Shown: positions 11,233 to 23,295 of the stretch, piece by piece | How positions within the stretch are numbered: position 1 is the first letter of the stretch | Layout of the letters: the number at the start of each line of letters is the position of its first letter | Notes under the pieces: generated by a model | Database searches by the model: none | Seen by the model: the letters and a program-made list of their open reading frames with translations, nothing else | Told to the model about the DNA's origin: nothing | Made by a program: the position numbers and the translations under genes | Assembly: GCF_008831285.2 (NCBI RefSeq) | Contig: NC_045146.1 | Coordinates: 24,259,703-24,323,702 of the forward strand | Direction of reading: 5' to 3' | From: Nymphaea colorata | Lineage: Eukaryota > Streptophyta > Magnoliopsida > Nymphaeales > Nymphaeaceae | DNA length: 64,000 nt

Positions 11233-12844
11233 GGAAAGCAAATGACATCATAGCCAACGCACGATATGTCCTGGTGATTGGGAGCAATGATGTGAATGAT
11301 GTGAACACCTACTTCACAGTAGGATTAAGAAAGAGAAACTGTGATATTGATTCATATACTAGTTTTTTGGTGGACAAAGCGGCTGAATTTGTCAAGGTAA
11401 TTAGTAAAAACTTGATACGTGGTAATTTTTTCACTGTTGCCAAAACCACCAATGGTTGTCCTTAGACTTGATACATGGTAAATTTTTTTTTAGCATTGCC
11501 AAAATCACCAATGATTGTCCTTATATTTGTCTCTTTTAATTAAACAGTGATTGAAAATATGTACACCATTTACAGACAATCTACAACTAGGAGCTAGAAG
11601 AATTGGGATGTCTGGACTGTCGCCTCTAAGATGTGTTCCATTTGTTAGAACAATTGCAGGTGGAATAACCCGACAGTGTGCAGACTGCAGAGCCATATAA
11701 TGAGGCTTCTTTGATGTTCAATAACAAGCTGCAAAAGAAGATGCAATCAATTACCGACAGCCTCGATGGGTCATTTTTCTTGTACATGGATGTCTACAAT
11801 CCTTTGATGGAACTGATTCAGAACCCCAAGAAATATGGTAAATATACATATCCCTTCCTCTTCGTTCTCTCTCTACATGATACTTAATTTGAGTACATAA
11901 TAGCTTGCCCTTTGGATTTGCTCGAACTGGTAGTCCTCCTAGTTTGTTCGAACAGTGCAACATCTCTTCAGTATTACGTCATAATGCAGCGACAGGACAA
12001 GTGGCAGCCTTAATTTTTCAAAAGTTAAAAAATAAAAAGCAAAAACTCTCTCTCTCTCCAAGATTTCTTGAAATACTAATGACCCTTTACATAAACTTTC
12101 CGGTACTTCTCCCCATGGTAATGGTTGAGTCATGTGGGAGGAATCTCAGTATACTTTGACCATGGGGTGGACTCATTAAGATGCAGGCACGTTGTTCAAA
12201 GGGCAAGAGAATTATAAAAATAATGAAAATTGCTCTAAGGATGAGGTCTAAACTGATTTACTACATTCCGCCATTTGCCCTGTACTATGGCATTTTTCAA
12301 ACTCTACTGATCAGTTTCCTTCACGTGCACTGACTCTACCTACTCAAACCAAGTCCCAAATGCTGCTGAGAGCAGTTGTAACTTGTAAGACGCCAACTGC
12401 CCAAGAGTACTGAAAGGAGTCTTACAAACCAATGGCTCCTTTCAGTTTTGTATAGGTTATTGTACTTTGTAAGGATAGTTTGACAACAGTAATACATTGC
12501 TATTGTTTCATGAATCTGTAAAAAAAAAATGAAACAGTTTCGTAAAACATTTGTTCATAAGATGGTGATATTGTCACTATTGCCAAACAGCTCATAACGA
12601 ACTACAATAAACTCTACTTGCAAACATGGTATGCATTTCAGGTTTCGATGAGGCAACCAGTGGCTAATGCGGTTCTGGAAACGTGGAAGTGACTTACATG
12701 TGCTACACTTTGGATCCACGGACATGTCCCGATAGTACAAAACACGCCTTCCGGGACAGTTTCCACCCGACAGAGAAAGCCTACCGCCTGCTTCTCAACC
12801 AAACTCTGGCCGCTTTTCTCCCTTTGCGTCAGTGGATAGAATGA

Positions 12845-14800
12845 ATTGTCGTAAAAATATGTAACTTTCCAAAGGTCAACCAGTGTATTGAATGAATTGA
12901 TGCGTTGCGCCTATAATGGTTATGCGTGGTTGTGACTGTTGTTCATTGTTCAAGTAAATGAACTTGGCATCCGAGGTAGAGCTGGTCGATGTTATTTATC
13001 CAGTAAGGCATGAACAAGTGATACTCAGAATCGCCATTGCGTTTTGTTTCCAGTGTTCATTGCACTATACTACAATCAATTAAAGGCGCGCGGTGTGAAA
13101 TTTTCTAAATGCATCAGATTATGAGCGCATGTTCCATCCCAAGCAGTTCCCCGCAATAATTATCTTCCATTCAACATTTGTTTTGGCAAAAAAGTACAGC
13201 CGTCATAATCAAGATGAGCAAGGATTGAGAAACTTACAAAGTAAATGACATCAAAAGAATCAGCCAATCAACCATAGCCAATTCAACAGTGGCGCATCCA
13301 AATTTTAGCTCCGCTAAATTAGCAGATCTTACCCATGAAATGAAAAGTTATTTTTACCATTTCTTTTCGAAAAACCTTTAACCGGCGAGGGTCATTACAC
13401 TTAATCGCTAGTTTCGTACCCTGCCCTCTGAATACACTCGCCTCCTCTTGGAAGACATTCAAAGAGAGATACAGAGATTCAGCATTTTGCCGCTCCTGCC
13501 ATTTCTCATGGTGGCTTCTTGATTTTTCCCCGTTTCCTGAGCTGGGTAGCCTTTAGAATTGCTTCTCTCACAAATATTTGTCTCCTTTTTTTTTTCATGG
13601 CCCTTGCAGGCAATCGCCATGGAAACAGGAGGGATTCTCGGCCCGAACCCCCTTTTTAAGCAAGGCCTTCATTCTCCGTGACTGAAATGCAAACACCCAG
13701 CATTTTTTCTTAATGAAGAAGGCCTCCCCTCTCGACATCCTCCACTCGTTTATTCTCCGAACAACCCTTGCATCTTCTCAATCCTGTGAATCCCGAACCC
13801 TTCCACCAGTCTGCAGAAGCTTCCTATGAACATGGTCCTTTGAAGCAAACCAGTGTCCTAGAAACAGAAATATCGAAGAAAAATGGGGAAAATGAAAAAG
13901 ATGAAGTTGAAACATGGGAAGAGCAAGTGGGACACAAAGTGCGTTAAGCTAGAAACCGGTTGATGACCTCAACTGATATTAATTCTTCGATAATAGGGGA
14001 TGATTAATCAATAATTAGGACTCGACTGAGCATCAGGTTGGGCCTGGCCACATTGAGGTCCAGATAGAATCCAGTCCAGCTCGACCTGATTTTAATAAAA
14101 AAAATATTTAAAGTATATAAATTTAACACATAAACATATATTTATGACGAAAAATATATTAAAAAATAATTAAAAGTAAAATGTTTATATGTACTGTTGG
14201 TTTCGGCTGGAGTAGTTGTCGGGCCTTTAATTCCCGGACTAGGTATCCGAAAAGCCATCAGGTACATGGGTTGACGCAAAGTGATCAATTTTACGACAAA
14301 CTCCAATCAACTTGCCTGGTTCGGGTGCTGATTGGCCACGGTAAAGGCCGTGGTGAATTATGTGAATCCGAAGCAACTTTGTAAAGTAAGGGGAGGTAGG
14401 CTTGGACGACTTATAAGCAGTTTTATGTTTACGTAGCCTACACACTCCGCAACTATATATATACACACACTTTATACCAAAATCAATTTACCATTTTAAT
14501 TAATTTATGTCAAAAAGGTTTATGATTTACTTGTGTTTAAAAGTTACGTTTCGATCCAAAACAGATCTACGAACTTTGTTTAAAAGTGATTAATTTGCAT
14601 GATAAAAAAACTGGTTTTTATATGATTAGCAATCTATATAAAGGCGCGTATATACAGTCACCATCCTTAATAAATCCATATATTCACATATGGGACAAGG
14701 TGCTAAACATTATTTGATAGCCATATTAGCAACATGATTCAAGACTTGCCAGGATGCTTTGACGGCCCAACCCCACCTGATAGACCAAAGCACAAGATAG
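12845..14800. other. 3' flank of the dead GDSL copy (duplicated blocks) with a possible gene relic
   Basis: 12890-13160 matches the 3' flank of the intact gene (about 32945-33200) and, in part, that of the 3' relic (27600-27730). 14310-14780 matches 28085-28605. Between them, 13600-13860 is richer in GC: a TTGCAG acceptor-like site is followed by ATGGAAACAGGAGGGATT at 13619, reading METGGILGPNPLFKQGLHSP and then TGA, with more open codons after it. It could be a relic of an unrelated gene; I do not recognise it. No intact gene here. Confidence 0.5.
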
Positions 14801-15002
14801 TTGAAATGAAGCTCAGACTTGTATGGCCAAGAAGCATCTGAGACTCTGAGATGTATGGGTTTAACATGAATGTAAAAGTGTACAACTTAGAGCAAACCTA
14901 CCATTAAAAAATTGGGAAACTTTAAAGAATTATCCGTGGAAAATACCCTCCAATGCCCGCACACACATTATACAAAATATAGCTCTTGAAATTAAGAGTG
15001 AG

Positions 15003-15416
15003 TTCGGGTTGGTGCGCGGATTGGGTAGAACTGCGGTAACAACTTGCGACTGGCCGAGTCCGGCTGGGCAGATAACACATGTTTACTTACTAAACTCATA
15101 TATTTGAAATATTCTTTTTTTGAATTAGATATGAAATACTTTTCTTATTAAAACCGTCGAACCGAGGCCCAAACCTCCATAATCTGAACCACACCACCAC
15201 ACTGCAGGCACCAGACTGGCCACCCATGCAAACCAATAAGCCGGGGCATCGAGATGGTGGGTCCGGCCGAACAACCTCAAACCAGGCCCGATCCAGCCCG
15301 GTTAAAATAAACTTTTTAAATAAAAAATATTTTAACATAAAACATATTTTTAATAATAAATTATATATGACTATTGAAAAAAAAAAACAATAAAAACATA
15401 TCGGAACAACCCGAAC
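15003..15416. repeat. Possible AT-rich element with 10-bp inverted ends
   Basis: GTTCGGGTTG at 15003 is exactly complementary to CAACCCGAAC at 15407-15416. GC-rich arms (GGCCGAGTCCGGC, GGCCCGATCCAGCCCGG) surround an AT-rich core. A similar CGACCTGATTTTAATAAAA-like core occurs at 14080-14180. This resembles short non-autonomous elements but no target-site duplication was found. Confidence 0.35.
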
Positions 15417-15519
15417 CCAATCAAACCGTATACCAAGTACCGATCGAGTAACCGGCCCGATGCTTAGCGCTACCCATCAATGCCAAGCTTTATTTGAAAT
15501 ATATAAGCAGAATAAATGT

Positions 15520-16090
15520 AAAAAGTGTACAGAGTCTACAGATTGACTTACGACGCATCCACAATATTTTCCCGAAAATATGAACAACTAATTTTACAAA
15601 CGCTACTTCGAAACATCGATAGCTTGGACGACTTGCCATTAACTTACGTAGTTTTATATAGTCGTCCAAGCAACTTTGACTATATATATATATTATATAT
15701 ATATACTTTTACAAAAAGCAGTCTGAAACATCGTTAAAATTGCTTGGACGACTCACCATTAGCTTATATGGTACTATATATATTCAGACCTTATACAGAC
15801 GCCAAGAACGCTTTATCCTTTTCACAAAATTTATGTCTACCATAAAAATTTCCAATTTATTCGTGTCCAAGAAATTGCATGCTGACCCAATCAAGCCAAC
15901 TACCAAGTGAAGGATATGTATATATATATATATATATATATAAAGCCGAGTATACATATGACAACTATCAAGCCAACTACCAAGTGAAGGATATGTTACA
16001 AGTGTCGAGTAATACATTTATATATATATATATATTACTAAGACCATAACATCATAGTACTAAAATACACAAAATACCAAAGCCACATAT
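15520..16090. other. Simple and short direct repeats, no gene
   Basis: Motif GCTTGGACGAC occurs at about 14400, 15623 and 15749, with a variant at 28187, each near an ATATAT tract. ATCAAGCCAACTACCAAGTG occurs at about 15890 and 15967, flanking a (TA)n run. These look like slippage or local duplications in decayed sequence. 16090 to 17800 holds no coding sequence I can support apart from the 46-bp tandem repeat listed separately. Confidence 0.6.
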
Positions 16091-16931
16091 ATCATCGGTA
16101 ATGAATCATGGGTTATGTCATTCCAAACATAATTTTACATCACCCAAGCGTGGATGCATTTGTCAATTGCAGATACGTTCTGCATAAGTTTAGAAGACCC
16201 AAAAATAAGCCTACGGGCATCACTTGTCAAATAGGGTTTTCTAAGATCGGTTGGAAAGAAAAGATTCTCTTTTTCGGTGAACAGTTGGAAAGAAAAGACT
16301 AGAAACAATCCGCACTTTAAAAGCAATCAACCAACCAATTGCCAAGCCTATCCACAAGTGACTTTCTCATAATACACGGGCACTTCGTCAAATACAATGT
16401 CAATAGTCAGGTGTGTAGAAAACCCGGTAATATCCAGCGGTCGATTGATCTTAATTATCATAATTACAGTTCCGATTAAAATTCTCCTATCCCATATCAG
16501 GTGTGCCAATATAAAATAACCAAGTTTGACCTACGACCTTTAGCTTGATGCACCACCATCAATCTTTTGCCACCAAAAAATTTGAGACTTTAAGATAATT
16601 AGTAATCAAACACACCCTTGCACACAAATGAAGCTCTAGAAGTCAGGTCGGAGTTTTATGTACCTTGTTACACGACGAAAACATTATCAAGAAAATACAT
16701 ATTAATTTATAGGACCGCTATATCAAGACAAAATCAGAATCGAGTATTATAACATGCAGTTCTTATTTAAGAAATCTGGTACAGCAAAAAAAAAACCTGG
16801 TGTTATTAACCACGGTTGGAGAAAAATGGGAGCCTTAAACCAACATGACTTTTCTCGTATGTCTAATATGAATGTTTTGATGATACAATAAGAATGTTTT
16901 ACGATCAATTTGAGTTTGAATTTAAGTACGA

Positions 16932-17023
16932 CTGTGGGGCAGAAAGAGAGAACTGCTTTGTACATTACATGTGTGTCCTGTGGGGCAGAAAGAGAGAACT
17001 GCTTTGTACATTACATGTGTGTC
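16932..17023 (+). repeat. Perfect tandem duplication, 46-bp period
   Basis: CTGTGGGGCAGAAAGAGAGA begins at 16932 and again at 16978, and the full 46-bp units appear identical. Perfect identity in a non-coding region suggests a very recent event, or an assembly artefact. Confidence 0.92.
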
Positions 17024-17828
17024 CTTCGCAATTGCTATAATAATCTTATCTCCTCTTAGCACTTGAGCCAATTAAATCATAAGGTATGTTCGGTGGGGGC
17101 CTGTTACTGGACTGCCTTAAACTTTGTCTAAAAAATACTTATAAAATTTCAAAACCATAAAAAGCAGATATTCAAAAGACATCTCTACATTTTCAATGTA
17201 GTTTAAAACACAAGTTTTTCTAATATCCATAAAAAGTCGATAAGAGCTTTTTTTTGTCAAAATGATTGTTAAAACAGTAAAGTTTTTCTATTTCCTTTAT
17301 AAAAATTGACCTGAAAAAGAAAATAATTACGTGGATAAATGGAAGGGTCCTTTACCTTTTAAGAATTAATAAAGAAGAAAGTCATTCACCTTACAAAAAT
17401 TAACTAAATTGAGTATAGCTGACCTACTGATTATTGGGTATGTTTGTAAAGATCAATTCAAATTAATGAACTTGAAGTTGGTTTTACTTGAGAGCAGTTC
17501 AGGTCCCTTATCAAACTAATACATGAGAGAATTTTAGTTCTTTAAAAACACTAACGCCGGCTTAAGTAGTAACCTAGCCATAATTGGCAAAACATTATTT
17601 TCGTTGAACCACGCACAACATAGTTGTGTTCCATGAAATGTCATCTGGAGGGATATTGCACAACATGTTGGATCCGCAGAACAAGGGTAAGTACCATCAA
17701 ATGTCAGGAAACAAAAAACCAAAATATAATTATAAAACAGCTACTTAAAAAAAATGTATGGAAGCATAAACACAAGTGAAACATGATAATGAGTAGAAAA
17801 GGAAATGAAATAACAAAGCCACACTCAC

Positions 17829-17940
17829 CCAAGGATAGTATAACCCAAAAAATGGTCAAGGCAAAGCAACCAAATATGTTAAGAATATCCAGCAAGAAGC
17901 AAAGGATAAACCAACTATTTGATTCTGAATTCCTCAAAAA
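17829..17940 (-). CDS. Candidate internal exon with a hydrophobic helix (uncertain)
   Basis: On the minus strand the frame reads NSESNSWFILCFLLDILNIF and continues with about 14 more mostly hydrophobic residues to a GT donor (GGTGAGTG) at 17828. It looks like a membrane helix exon with more even base composition than its flanks. I could not place it in a complete gene or a known family. An open AT-rich frame can look hydrophobic by chance, so confidence is low. Confidence 0.22.
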
Positions 17941-18411
17941 ATAGAGGCTCCTGTTGAGGTTCCCTTAACTAATCTTTGTAAAAGCAAATTTTTTGAGTTC
18001 CAAAATTTCCCATTTATAGAGGAGATTTAAATAATATCACTTTGTGGAAAAACATTGATTTGTGCAAAACAATTTTAAACAAATGATATAGAAAATAAAA
18101 ACCTAAGCAAGCTTTTCAGTAATGAAGGTTCCAACATGGTATTCAACAACAAATTATCAGACACAACTAAACGAGGATTTTCTATGGTTCATCATGTTAC
18201 ATGCTAGTAAATGCTTTGGAGAAGTGGACATGACCGTGTACTTGTCAAATGAAAATGTGTTCCCATGCTCAAACAAGAAATATAATAGAAAATCAGACAT
18301 TTATTTTCATTTCTTGATAAGTAACTCATGACACTCCACATAAAGCTGCAAAAAGGAAAACATCCCAAAACCCAACTGGAAATGACAATTTAGCCATAGA
18401 CAACCTGATTT

Positions 18412-18575
18412 TCACTTGTTTTGATGCCAACTAACTTGAGACACAACATCTTTGGCCTCCTTCAACTGGAAGGGCCCAACCACTTGGCGAGGTGGCACTT
18501 GTACAAGAATTATTAAACCGGTGATTATAAACAAGATAATGAATAGAATTTGCCACAAAGGAATCAGAGGAATAC
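18412..18575 (-). CDS. Candidate terminal exon of an unidentified membrane protein
   Basis: On the minus strand, after a possible acceptor (CTGTTGAG at 18576), 54 codons run to TGA at 18414-18412. They encode GIPLIPLWQ, a strongly hydrophobic helix (ILFIILFIITGLIILVQV), then a polar tail PPRQVVGPFQLKEAKDVVSQ and a few more residues. The helix followed by a mixed polar tail is unlike random translation of the AT-rich surroundings. Family not recognised. It may belong with the other minus-strand segments at 17.8-20.6 kb, but the segment at 19683 already ends in a stop, so they may represent two genes. Confidence 0.38.
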
Positions 18576-19682
18576 CTCAACAGGAAACAAAATTACCAAA
18601 AAAAACATCAAGAACATATCGAAACTGCATCAGAAATCAAAAGGAAGAACAAGAAATAAGAGTGAAGGTTGATTTCTTCAACCAATTATGCAAGAATAAA
18701 AGTTGTCATGGCTTTTATTATGTTTTCAACCTTTATTTTTTTTTATTATGCTTTTATCAGAATTTCCATTTTGTCAAGACAAATTCATGCATCAACAAGA
18801 ATCAATTTTCTTTTTTTTGCACTAGGAATTACCAAGTTATCCCCTAGAAAACATAAGCAATTTCAGAAGATACATGTGTTCATCAATCTCAACAGCAGAA
18901 GGAAAGTTCCTTAGGACTGAACTAAAACCAACACTCATTCACAGATTTGAGCATGAGTGACAAAGAAACAAATGAGGAGAGTGTGCAGATAACACGGTCA
19001 CAAAGAGTCCAATATGACAATAGATGTGAGAAACAAGACGAAGCTGAAAAATGTTTACCTCAATTCAGAATGAAGGAAACAACTAAAACTCTAGCAAAAA
19101 TGCCATTCACATAACAATGTAATACAAGAACCTGCACAAGCCATTCGCAAGTTCATGCCTACATATTCATCCATGCTCCCAATTGATTTCATGGGCACAT
19201 AAATACGCACAAGAGTCCACAAGAGTTTTCTGAACATTTACAATAAATGTTTAAAAGATTAACTTTCCAAAATTTATGTTAACACTTTCGTAAGCCATGC
19301 AAATACAAAAAAGAAAAATTGACAAGAAAATTTCCAATAATTTATCAAAGGCATGAAAGGTGCACTAGGCCTTTAATAATCATTGGCATACATTTAAAAA
19401 AAAATCTCTGAAATTTTGAAAAATTCTCACACATTTAAACAACCAGTGGTAAAAATTTGCATCTTCTTGAGAAACATTCAAAAAAATATTTAAGAAATTA
19501 AGCAAAATCATACAAAAGATTACGAGACCAAGTGTTTGAGAAAAATATACAAACTTTCATTTTAAAGCACTCGTATGACTTAGACTTCAACTCAAAAAAA
19601 AGTTTAAGTTGTTTATACACAATTACACATTTGACTTGACTATACCCAGCAAGATACGTTTCTAAGGACTCTAGAAGAGTCA

Positions 19683-20591
19683 CTATGTTGTGGCGAAGAG
19701 GTTCAGGAAAACGGCGGCTGCAAAGTAGATGCCAGCAATCATGGTCAAGAAGGCCTGGAAAGATCCCAGCCACTTCATGAGGTAGCGGCCGCCAATGGTG
19801 CTGACAATGCTGATATTTCTTAAAAAAGTAAGTTTATGATGTAAATGAAACAAAAACTGTTTTGTTTTTGCATATCTAATGATCTAAAGTTCTTTGTCAG
19901 ATCTAATTTTTATTTGAATTTAGAGAATTTTGTGTTCAATGTTCCAGTAACCATCAAAACTATCAACCTAATCCATCGGAGCAGTAGATGACAACTCATA
20001 ATTTCTGTCATAGACCCTATGCCTACAACTAGGCTACGAGATCCTTTTTGAAGCATAAGTTCAGCTTTAACATATCAAAGAGAATGAGGACTTAATCCCT
20101 TCAGCAAGTGATAAAGAAGTGTACAGGACTGACAACTAATAGATATTACCTTTAAAGATGAAAGAACAACATTATAGATTTGCTCCCATCACACATGCAT
20201 GTTTACACATGAATGACACATGCATTTGAACTGTATGTACATGCAAGTGGCACATAAGACATGCATTTGCCATTCATACACATAATCTGACACACACCCA
20301 TGGGGTACCACCGAAGATAGAAGATAAAATGCAAAAGAAAGCTTTGCAGCTAAGTCCACACAAAAACCAAAAGAACAGATTGTTAGGAAGTTCATGACAC
20401 TTTATCAGGTTTACAAGAGATACCTAGCATCTGATTTACTGCTTCAGCAGACACCTCCTTCCCATCTTCCTTAAATCGGCTTTCTTCTTGACTCTTCAGC
20501 TCGAGTTGGAAATATCACATCAGCGATCTGAGCAGAATGCATATAATGAAGTTCATAAATATTACCTTGTGACAACAGCAGGCACCTCCAT
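19683..20591 (-). CDS. Candidate 3' part of a minus-strand membrane protein gene
   Basis: The best segment is 19815-19683. It is GC-rich for the region and reads STIGGRYLMKWLGSFQAFLT, then MIAGIYFAAAVFLNLFATT and TAG. This is one transmembrane helix and a short tail, loosely like the last helix of plant MFS anion transporters (a weak resemblance from memory). Upstream, about 20503-20425 reads ELKSQEESRFKEDGKEVSAE and on to AVNQML before a GT donor. A very short first exon starting at 20591 (ATGGAGGTGCCTGCTG) is possible. The phases of the last two segments do not match directly (1 versus 2), so an exon is missing or the middle one is misplaced. Treat as an unfinished model. Confidence 0.35.
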
Positions 20592-21683
20592 TGAAATTAA
20601 TGTTTATTACGGGTGGAGGCTTAATCCATTTACATCAGATCCAAGTTCTACATGTCTTTGTTATTGATGACCTTACCACCATTTGATTTTCTAGAAAAAA
20701 AAGTGCCCATGAAAAATTCATTTCTAAAGCAGCAGGCAACATCACTGAAGATGTTCATTTGCAGGAAGAAAAAAGAAAAAGCGTCTAGGTCCAATTAAAA
20801 GTGCAAATGTTTGCAGCATTAGCAATTTTCATTTGGTCATTTATGCCTTGCTTCATGTATACATGTATAACCTCCATTGTGTTTTCTCTGGATATATTTT
20901 TCATGATACATATGTACAAAAATTGGAGGTTTGTCTATTTCCTTCCAGCCATAATGGCTGGATCCGTTTCCTTCTTTTCTTAAGAAAAAAACGGTATGTA
21001 CAAAGAATATTCTTTGCGAAAAAAATCAAAATATTTTCCATATCACATATTAGATTGGAAGACAGAAACTAAGAGGCAACATCAACTGAAGGTCATTCCT
21101 TATTGAAAGACTAAAGAAGAGAAAACTATCGATAGCAGAATACTCCCAAGACACGTCTCCCCTCTAGGCAACCGTTCAGACACCCACTCCAGTTCATTCA
21201 AGCTGATTGGAGATCATAAAAATCTTCAAGGGATCATTCAAGCTGCTAAGAACCTGCTCCAGCAATCTAGTCTCTGAATGACAATCGTTTTTTCAACAGG
21301 TTTAAAAAGTCTAACCCTAGGGGTCCCGTGTTTTCCCTTAGTTTTTCACATAAAAAGAGACAAAAAGAATTCAATTGCAATGTAAGTATTTTTTTGCTTG
21401 AGATGTTGATGTAGGGCCATGTCCTGCTGCATTTTAATAACAAATTAATGGTTCATGGCTGCAAATATGTGCCATCCCCAAGCTCGATCATGCTTATTGA
21501 CTATTAAAAGCCCACGTTTCACTTGATAGCCACCTAGCCAAATCTACGATTGGAATTACAGTTGCCACAAAAACTTAGACCCACATAAGAGGCAAGTCGA
21601 CCATCATTCTGAACATGGAATACCAAACCCTAGAAAATGAAAAGGAAAAAAAAAATACAGGAAAGTCGAGAGCAATAAAGTAC

Positions 21684-21999
21684 CAGAGAGTGGAGGTAAG
21701 AAACTGAAGATGTGCATAAGGCAGCCGTCGTCCAACGAGTTGATCGACGGCCGGTAGCTTCGCTTCGTCTTCCCTCCTTCCATCGCTCTCTGTGCCAAAC
21801 TACACGAAACGTAGACAGAGCCTCAGACAAAACATAGATTGACATGTTTCTAGTGAAGGAAACCCTATAAAGCAAGAAGAGAAGAAAAGCAATCGAGAGA
21901 GATTACTTACCTAGAGAACTGAGTTTTCTCATGCAAACCATATTCGGTCAAAGTATTGAAACCCTAGAAAGCGTCGGATAGAACAACAGTAGGAAGGAA
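21684..21999 (-). CDS. F-box protein first coding exon with 5'UTR exon (SKIP5-like?)
   Basis: Coding part 21783-21684: ATGGAAGGAGGG..., giving MEGGKTKRSYRPSINSLDDG and then CLMHIFSFLPPLS, before a GT donor (CTCTG/GTACTT). LDDGCLMHIFSFL is an F-box start; F-box proteins bind SKP1 and present substrates to SCF ubiquitin ligases. The phrase resembles my memory of Arabidopsis SKIP5, which I cannot check. Upstream are an acceptor at 21800 and an earlier leader exon (to 21911, donor GTAAGT) with AGGGTTTC near 21960, a common plant 5'UTR motif; its ATGGTTTGCATG would be an upstream ORF. I cannot find the second coding exon in the next 3 kb, so the gene may be truncated or have a long intron. Confidence 0.55.
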
Positions 22000-22319
22000 A
22001 ACAACGTTGAGAAGATATGAGGTCCGGTGAAAGGCACGGTGATCAATCTGCTACTCGGACGGGCGCTGAGGTAGATGGAGAGAGTGATCTCGCAAGCTGT
22101 CTAGGGTCACATGATTCCTATATGCCTCCCTATGTAATGTGCCGCTATCGCTCTCACGCCAAACCCAACATCCACAAAGACTCAAAAGAATCGATGACCA
22201 TGTTCTTTCTGCTTCTTCCTCTTTCTTCTCTGACAGCGCCCCTGGCTCTGGAGAAGATCTCTAGAATGAAGAAAGACGTCAAGATCAGTATCGATTATAA
22301 CTGATGAATTTGGCAACGC

Positions 22320-22600
22320 TGCCTAGGGTCACAGTTTCCCCCGACCCATCGCCTTCTGGAGCAGGCTTTTTCCCTCGCCATGGCCGATGCAAAGTGGGGA
22401 GAGAGAGAGAGTAGAGAGGAGGCATTTACCTTCGGGACACGACAGTGGTGGTGGAGGTCGCCGGCTGGAGAGCGAGCGGCGATGGTGGTGGAGAGCTAGC
22501 GGCGATGGTGGTGGAGAGCACTGGCGGGAGAGCTGGAAGCGCGCGAAAGCGGGAGAGGCAAGAGACGGATCCGAACGACCTCCCTCAACGGTGACTAAAA
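22320..22600. other. GC-rich, GA/GGT-repetitive patch
   Basis: GC-rich compared with its flanks, with (GA)n at 22399-22411 and a 23-bp tandem repeat (GCGGCGATGGTGGTGGAGAG) starting at 22476 and 22499. CTAGGGTCACA occurs at 22103 and 22324. Open frames on both strands here are low-complexity. It could be a promoter or leader of a further gene; no product is supported. 22680-23290 is AT-rich and shows nothing. Confidence 0.5.
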
Positions 22601-23295
22601 GCAAAATAATTCAAGAAGGGACCGTTACTTTCCTCTTCCGTTCTCGAAGTTTCTTCCATGTCCGTGCTTTCCACTAATCGATTGAAATTTGAATTTAATT
22701 TTTTGTTAATGTCACCTTCACATCCCGCGCATTTCAGATTCATGGATGACGGAACAAGAGCTCAACTTATTCATTCATAGTCAGCCCTCAAATAAAATAT
22801 ATAGTTATTTTTCTTCTAATTAATGATTTGCCGATCCTTTTATCCATACAACTAGAATTTAATATAGGTTTATTTATTTTTTGCTTGTTATCTTATTAAA
22901 TAATTAAAAAAATAAATTATATTAGTGGGCATCCACCAACAATATTTACAACGTTGATTTTTGAAATTTGATAAGTGGCTGGCAGATAATTTGGATCCAA
23001 TGATGGTGTTCAGTTTTTCTTTTTAAAAAATGTTTTCTTAGTTTAACTGAAGGTGTAATATCTGCTATTTTTGTGATTATTTTAATATGTTCTTGAGAAA
23101 ATTGGCTGTTTGAGAACTAGTGCTGCTGCTGAGGTCGAACAATAGCTGATTGAAACTTTGAGCGTCTGGTTGTTGTAATTCAAAAGTTAGGGGCGCGCTT
23201 GTTTGTTATTCTTCTAAACTATGAGCGGTCTTTTATAAATTTTTCAAAATAGTAAAGACAATTCCAATATTAGTCTTTAAGGAATAGTGACATGC

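Larger units (their letters stand above)
5384..12844 (+). pseudogene. GDSL esterase/lipase pseudogene, five exons, split by a copia element
   Basis: All five exons of the intact paralogue (29398-32746) can be found: exon 1 5384-5647, exon 2 7550-7680, exon 3 5' part from 7800 to about 7857, exon 3 3' part about 11233-11396, exon 4 11576-11837, exon 5 12642-12844. Splice sites are mostly kept. Lesions: exon 1 is shifted after the conserved PPYG (extra bases near 5564) and stops at 5588; exon 3 carries a 3.4-kb retroelement; exon 4 is out of frame near 11685 (a CAGACTGCAGAG duplication-like insert); exon 5 has TAA where the intact copy has a Cys codon (near 12668) and its stop is displaced. The signal peptide, the GDS block ([12 protein letters not shown]), the GSND block (about 11279-11293) and the DSFHPTE block are still legible. 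No full product is possible. Confidence 0.93.
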
